Both the position numbers and the translations under genes were made by a program. Under the pieces are notes generated by a model that saw nothing but the letters and a program-made list of their open reading frames with translations, ran no database searches and was not told the DNA's origin. Shown here piece by piece: positions 7,587-10,318 of a DNA stretch of 10,318 nt; within the stretch, counting starts at the first letter, position 1, and each line of letters begins with the position of its first letter. The stretch lies in contig CANHVD010000150.1 of assembly GCA_947463775.1 (NCBI GenBank), positions 1 to 10,318 of the forward strand, read 5' to 3'. The DNA is from Planctomycetaceae bacterium (GTDB lineage Bacteria > Planctomycetota > Planctomycetia > Planctomycetales > Planctomycetaceae).

Positions 7587-7631
7587 AAAAAAAGCCGTCC
7601 GGTGGGAATTCAATCTTCCCTGCCGGACGGC
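7587..7631 (-). terminator. Rho-independent terminator, oriented for hemQ
   Basis: A 9-bp GC-rich stem (GCCGTCCGG 7594-7602 with CCGGACGGC 7623-7631) encloses an inner GGGAA/TTCCC stem and the loop TTCAATC. Read on the minus strand the hairpin is followed at once by seven T (the A-run 7587-7593 on the + strand), the classic intrinsic terminator. It lies about 280 bp past the hemQ stop. On the + strand the following sequence (GATTGTTCTTTT) is only moderately T-rich, so it could also work weakly in that direction for + strand transcripts leaving the epimerase region. Confidence 0.75.
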
Positions 7632-7686
7632 GATTGTTCTTTTGCGAACTTCAGCAAACCCGCCCTGCACGACCTCGCTGTATTGC

Positions 7687-7905
7687 TTAACTGGACAGCG
7701 TCATGTTGCCGCAGTCTCCCGCGTTTTTTTTGCGGATGCAGCGCGGTGTCACAGGTTAGCGTTCTTGCAAAAACTCGGGGGCGCGGGGGCGTTTAACAAC
7801 GCGGCCGTCTATAAAAGCCCCCCTCATCCGGCCTAGCGGCCACCTTCTCCCCCGAGGGGGAGAAGGGACTTCGTTCACGCGACAAACATGGCGATGTCCA
7901 GTTAA
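7687..7905. repeat. 219-bp segment bounded by 21-bp inverted repeats
   Basis: The 21 bases at 7687-7707 (TTAACTGGACA, then GCGTCATGTT) are the reverse complement of 7885-7905 at 19 of 21 positions, including an unbroken 11-bp core TTAACTGGACA/TGTCCAGTTAA. Just outside, ATTGC (7682-7686) and GCAAT (7911-7915) are also inverted with an offset, the latter touching the hemQ stop codon. No target-site duplication and no transposase are evident. It may be a MITE-like relic or an insertion that carried in the CCTTCTCCCCC hairpin. Confidence 0.55.
7822..7866. repeat. C-rich dispersed hairpin repeat (CCTTCTCCCCC family)
   Basis: CCCTCATCCGGCC-TAGC-GGCC precedes a near-perfect hairpin at 7843-7866 (CCTTCTCCCC-CGAG-GGGGAGAAGG, 10-bp stem). 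Sequences of this type (CCTCATCCGGCC, then C-rich/G-rich arms) are widespread intergenic REP-like repeats in many bacteria. A degenerate relative appears at 10256-10282. Confidence 0.7.
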
Positions 7906-7914
7906 CGAGTGCAA

Positions 7915-8757
7915 TCACACGCGAAGATGTTCGAGCGCTTCTTTGGCGGACATGATGTAGCTGACGTAGAACGGCCCGAACTCAGCGTAGTTCGCGGAGG
8001 CCTTGTCAAAACGCATGGTGTAGACGATCTCCTTGATGTGTTCCGGAGCACGGCTCCACAAGGTCACGCCCCATTCCCAATCATCGAAGCCGGTCGAAGC
8101 AGTGATCAACTGAGAGACTCGCCCGGCAAACTTAATTCCGGATGTGGCGTGCTCGGCCATCAGATCGCTGCGGAAGCTGAATGGTTCAGCGTACCAGTTC
8201 GCCATAGGATGGCGAGCTTTGTTCATTGGATAAAATGTCATCACCGGGAACGGCGGAAGATCCGGATACAGACGCTGCTGATTCATCGCCGGAAGCCGCT
8301 GCTTGTAAGCATTCAGCTTGGCCTGAAAAGCAGGATCTTCGGGTTTGGTTCCCTCACGAACGAGTCGCTCTGAATACTGTTCGATCGTCGGAACATATTC
8401 GCTGACTTCGGTGATCGAAACAAAAGAATACGTCGGCTCCAGAACTGTCCCCAGTCGACTGGCGCGAAGCCGTTGAGTGATCGCGTCGATCTTCAGCGGA
8501 TCAGCATCCATCATCATCAGGCCAAAATCAGCGCGATGACCGGAGACGACAGACACCTGCATGCGGACGGGAACATATTCGCCTTCCGGATTGAGGATCT
8601 CTATTACCTCAGCACGGCCATAAGCCCGCTCAGCCGGATCGAGAGCCATCAGGGCCTGCTGGTTAATTCGGTAATAAATATGAAGACAGTGCCAACCTTC
8701 CGTCATCAGGACTGTTGGGGCAGGCAATGGAGCAGAATTTCCATGAGGGCGTTGCAC
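7915..8757 (-). CDS. hemQ: Coproheme decarboxylase (chlorite dismutase family)
   Basis: HemQ/ChdC converts iron-coproporphyrin III (coproheme) to protohaem by two H2O2-dependent decarboxylations, the last step of the coproporphyrin-dependent haem pathway in the cytoplasm. The 280-residue protein matches the family across its length. Hallmarks are F-Y176-P-M-N-K180 (the radical tyrosine and the lysine four residues later), N-W-Y-A-E-P-F, H203 in M-A-E-H as proximal haem ligand (27 residues after Y176, as in Gram-positive HemQ), and Q216 (13 after H203) on the distal side. GFDDWEWGVTL and Y-x-M-R-F-D-K-A-S-A-N-Y-A-E-F-G-P-F-Y-V follow. A distal glutamine rather than arginine argues for HemQ over a true chlorite dismutase. 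The frame opens at a stop codon at 8779-8781, and GTG at 8757 is the first start, preceded by AAAGAG; an ATG 17 residues later (8706) is the alternative. It stands alone on the minus strand, divergent from the sigma factor gene, and no other haem synthesis genes are in the window. Confidence 0.95.
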   Translation of the reverse strand: MQRPHGNSAPLPAPTVLMTEGWHCLHIYYRINQQALMALDPAERAYGRAEVIEILNPEGEYVPVRMQVSVVSGHRADFGLMMMDADPLKIDAITQRLRASRLGTVLEPTYSFVSITEVSEYVPTIEQYSERLVREGTKPEDPAFQAKLNAYKQRLPAMNQQRLYPDLPPFPVMTFYPMNKARHPMANWYAEPFSFRSDLMAEHATSGIKFAGRVSQLITASTGFDDWEWGVTLWSRAPEHIKEIVYTMRFDKASANYAEFGPFYVSYIMSAKEALEHLRV

Positions 8758-9353
8758 AGTGATCTCTTTCTGTGATAGTCAGGTTATCTGTGATAGTCGG
8801 CGTTTGGCGGTCTTCCATATCACTGGCGGCCAGCATCAACCTATAACGGGTTCAGGCTTTGCCCGATGATCGCCCCTATGATACGCGACAACGGTCGGCA
8901 TTTCACGGATGTTTTCCGATTGAGAAATTGCTGTGACGGCGGCGAAAATCGGTTGGTTCTCTCCGCGGGGCCGAACTTCGCCGCTGGCCGCTACTAATTG
9001 GTTGTCGCACTGGCGAGTACTCTACATCACAACACGAACTGAATTGAGAAGCTTTCGTATCCTGAAATCGTCTGGATGAAAGGCCGCATGGTGATTCGCC
9101 GCTAAACGAGTTTGAACGTCTCGCCAGGGATTGCCCAAAGATTCAGAGTTAACGGGAAATCGATTGTCGGTGAAATGCGGCGGTTCATGTGAACTGAAAG
9201 TGCAAGACATCACTCCAGCCGGTGCTAAGACAATTGGTGGCTGGCGATTTACGAGTTGCCTCCGAAGTTCTCTTGCATGCCGGCTTGTGCTGACGGTAAA
9301 CAGTAGCACAGAGATCTCACAGTTGCCTGGGGCTTACAAACAAGGGCGAAGAA
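8758..9353. other. Divergent intergenic region between hemQ and the sigma factor gene
   Basis: This 596-bp stretch must hold the promoters of the two divergent genes. Besides the direct repeat next to hemQ I find no tRNA, no strong hairpin and no convincing open frame. A 78-codon frame at 9131-9367 lacks any recognisable feature and overlaps the sigma factor start. No consensus sigma-70 promoter stands out. Confidence 0.5.
8769..8798 (-). promoter_or_regulatory. 12-bp direct repeat in front of hemQ, possible operator
   Basis: TCTGTGATAGTC occurs perfectly at 8769-8780 and 8787-8798, an 18-bp period. On the hemQ strand this reads GACTATCACAGA, TAACCT, GACTATCACAGA, ending 11 bp before the GTG start and abutting the ribosome binding site. 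Two identical sites so placed could bind a repressor or activator, or an RNA-binding protein on the leader. No factor can be named. Confidence 0.4.
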
Positions 9354-9959
9354 TTGACAGCGAGTGAAGATGCGGGTGAGCTGACTCAGTTGCTGTTTCG
9401 AATTCAGAACAGCCGCGACGAAGATGCTTGCGCGAAGCTTTGGCAGTCTGTCTATGAGCGGATCGTAACGTATGCTCGCGGTCGAATCGCCGTGAAAGAT
9501 CAACGAGTTGCGGACGAGGAAGATATTGCTCAGAGCGCAATGAAGAGCTTCTTTCGAGCTGCAGAAGCGGGGCGATTCAGAACGCTCACGAACAGCGACG
9601 AACTCTGGCGAATTCTGATTACTGTGACGGCTCGCAAATCGCACGCCTTCCAACAACGACAAGCCGCAGAGAAACGCGGCGACGGGCTGGTGCGAGGAGA
9701 CTCGGTGTTTCGCCTGGTCGCACAAGGTCGCGTCGGTGGAATCAACGTTGCAGACCCCCATCGTTTCGTCGACGAACTCCTGGGCGAGTGTCGCGAGCGA
9801 ATCGAAGCCCTTCCGGACGAAATCCTGCGTATCATTGCCGTTAAGCGAATGGAAGGATTTGAAGTCACTGAGATCGCCGCGGAAATGAGCTTGTCAGTCG
9901 CCACGATCAAACGCAAACTCGCAAGGATCCGTGACCTGTGGGCTGCGGATGCTCCGTAG
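9354..9959 (+). CDS. ECF-type RNA polymerase sigma factor (planctomycete Sigma70_ECF group)
   Basis: This 201-residue protein should direct RNA polymerase to a specific promoter set. Region 2 covers about residues 10-108: D-E-E-D-I-A-Q-S-A-M-K-S-F-F (54-67) matches the core-binding 2.2 motif, and the helix W-R-I-L-I-T-V-T-A-R-K (85-95) plus the basic segment after it would contact the -10. A longer than usual linker (about 110-140) leads to region 4 (about 140-197), with L-P-D-E-I-L-R-I-I and the helix-turn-helix EVTEIAAEMSLSVATIKRKL (170-189) for the -35. The start is TTG at 9354 with AGGG seven bases upstream; an in-frame TAA at 9297-9299 and the lack of an ATG or GTG near the front leave little choice (only CTG at 9327). 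No anti-sigma factor or membrane helix is visible next door. Planctomycete sigma factors of this type are often followed by a Hanks-type Ser/Thr kinase gene, which could lie past the right edge. Confidence 0.9.
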   Translation: MTASEDAGELTQLLFRIQNSRDEDACAKLWQSVYERIVTYARGRIAVKDQRVADEEDIAQSAMKSFFRAAEAGRFRTLTNSDELWRILITVTARKSHAFQQRQAAEKRGDGLVRGDSVFRLVAQGRVGGINVADPHRFVDELLGECRERIEALPDEILRIIAVKRMEGFEVTEIAAEMSLSVATIKRKLARIRDLWAADAP

Positions 9960-9978
9960 GTTCAGGCCTGAGGTGCTG

Positions 9979-10220
9979 ATGGTGAGCCTGCGTTCGCCAG
10001 GGCTCACTTGTCACACCCTACAGATTACGCGCTGGCGAACTTTGCCATGCCAGATGCCTACCCGGAGATCGCCATGTTTGAAGAGTCGGAATCACCGAAG
10101 ATGGTGAGCCTGCGTTCGCCAGGGCTCACTTGTCACACATTACAGATTACGCTGGCGAACTTTGCCATACCGGATGCCTACATGGACAGCGCCATGTTTG
10201 AAGAGTCGGAAACACCGAAG
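9979..10220. repeat. Two tandem copies of a 122/120-bp repeat with overlapping hairpins
   Basis: Copy 1 (9979-10100) and copy 2 (10101-10220) are about 90 percent alike, differing by roughly ten substitutions and a 2-base deletion (TTACGCGCTGG against TTACGCTGG). Each starts ATGGTGAGCC and ends ACCGAAG. In copy 1, GTGAGCC (9982-9988) pairs with GGCTCAC (10001-10007), while the loop sequence GTTCGCCAG (9992-10000) is perfectly complementary to CTGGCGAAC (10032-10040). Copy 2 has the same at 10104-10110, 10123-10129, 10114-10122 and 10152-10160. The repeat begins 19 bp after the sigma factor stop. A frame with TTG start (10008-10310) crosses both copies, but substitutions fall in all codon positions, so I treat this as non-coding DNA. 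Confidence 0.85.
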
Positions 10221-10255
10221 TTGGCTTTTGATCAATATTTGCCGCGTGAACGACG

Positions 10256-10282
10256 CCCCCCCTCACCCCGACCCTCTCCCCC
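10256..10282. repeat. Degenerate C-rich repeat at the right edge
   Basis: CCCCCCTCACCCCG followed by ACCCTCTCCCCC resembles the left half of the C-rich hairpin repeat at 7822-7866, but the G-rich right arm is missing and AATTTTTTGC follows. It appears to be a truncated copy of that family. Nothing else can be recognised between it and the end of the window. Confidence 0.5.
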
Positions 10283-10318
10283 AATTTTTTGCAATTACGC
10301 TGACATATGACACCAAGC

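Larger units (their letters stand above)
7522..7914. other. Gene-free, repeat-rich stretch downstream of hemQ
   Basis: About 390 bp lie between repeat copy B and the hemQ stop. The stretch holds the terminator hairpin (7587-7631), a segment bounded by inverted repeats (7687-7905), an eight-T run at 7724-7731, and the CCTTCTCCCCC hairpin (7843-7866). Open frames crossing it have skewed composition and no recognisable motifs, so I do not call a gene. Confidence 0.6.

Noticed and set aside
7909..8373. A 154-codon + strand frame opposite hemQ
   Set aside because: It is antisense to hemQ, whose active-site residues establish the minus strand as coding.
8800..9353. tRNA or riboswitch in the hemQ/sigma intergenic region
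   Set aside because: No cloverleaf with a GGTTC-type T arm and matching acceptor stem, and no riboswitch core motif, could be found by eye.
9131..9367. Possible small protein upstream of the sigma factor
   Set aside because: No motif, no clear ribosome binding site, and it overlaps the sigma factor start in another frame.

Overview
The window looks like chromosomal DNA of a planctomycete (order Planctomycetales or a close relative; genus not determinable from the sequence alone). The main evidence is a PSCyt1-DUF1549-DUF1553 protein beside a Tat-exported DUF1501 protein, a pairing that is highly expanded in this phylum. A planctomycete-style ECF sigma factor, long intergenic spaces and GC-rich dispersed palindromic repeats fit the same picture. 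Six genes are complete and one is cut by the left edge; all are on the + strand except the coproheme decarboxylase gene.

Region by region: (1) 1-985 holds the C-terminal end of a thioredoxin-fold protein, probably the tail of a VKOR/DsbA-like thiol oxidoreductase, then a five-helix cytochrome c oxidase subunit III-like membrane protein. (2) 986-1341 is a non-coding leader with a short palindrome and a possible -10 box. (3) 1342-7186 carries the secreted haem-binding PSCyt1/DUF1549/DUF1553 protein, the Tat-exported DUF1501 protein and a Tat-exported sugar phosphate isomerase/epimerase-like TIM barrel. These three may form one exported functional set for an undetermined, possibly carbohydrate, substrate. 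(4) 7187-7914 is gene-free and rich in repeats: a large palindromic element, a strong terminator hairpin oriented for hemQ, and a 219-bp segment bounded by 21-bp inverted repeats. (5) 7915-8757 (minus) is hemQ/chdC, the last step of coproporphyrin-dependent haem synthesis, with all the usual active-site residues. (6) 8758-9353 is the divergent intergenic region, with a 12-bp direct repeat right in front of hemQ. (7) 9354-9959 is an ECF sigma factor with a TTG start, followed by two tandem copies of a 122/120-bp repeat and a degenerate C-rich repeat at the right edge.

No clearly new protein system is present. The most unusual material is non-coding. Two copies of a roughly 320-bp, nested-palindrome repeat follow the DUF1553 and epimerase genes. 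The tandem repeat behind the sigma factor has an a-b-a'-b' complementarity pattern that would allow a pseudoknot or two competing hairpins in RNA. The direct repeat before hemQ is a possible operator. Haem links several genes functionally (HemQ makes it; the oxidase and the PSCyt1 protein would use or sit beside haem), but nothing in the sequence shows that they are co-regulated.
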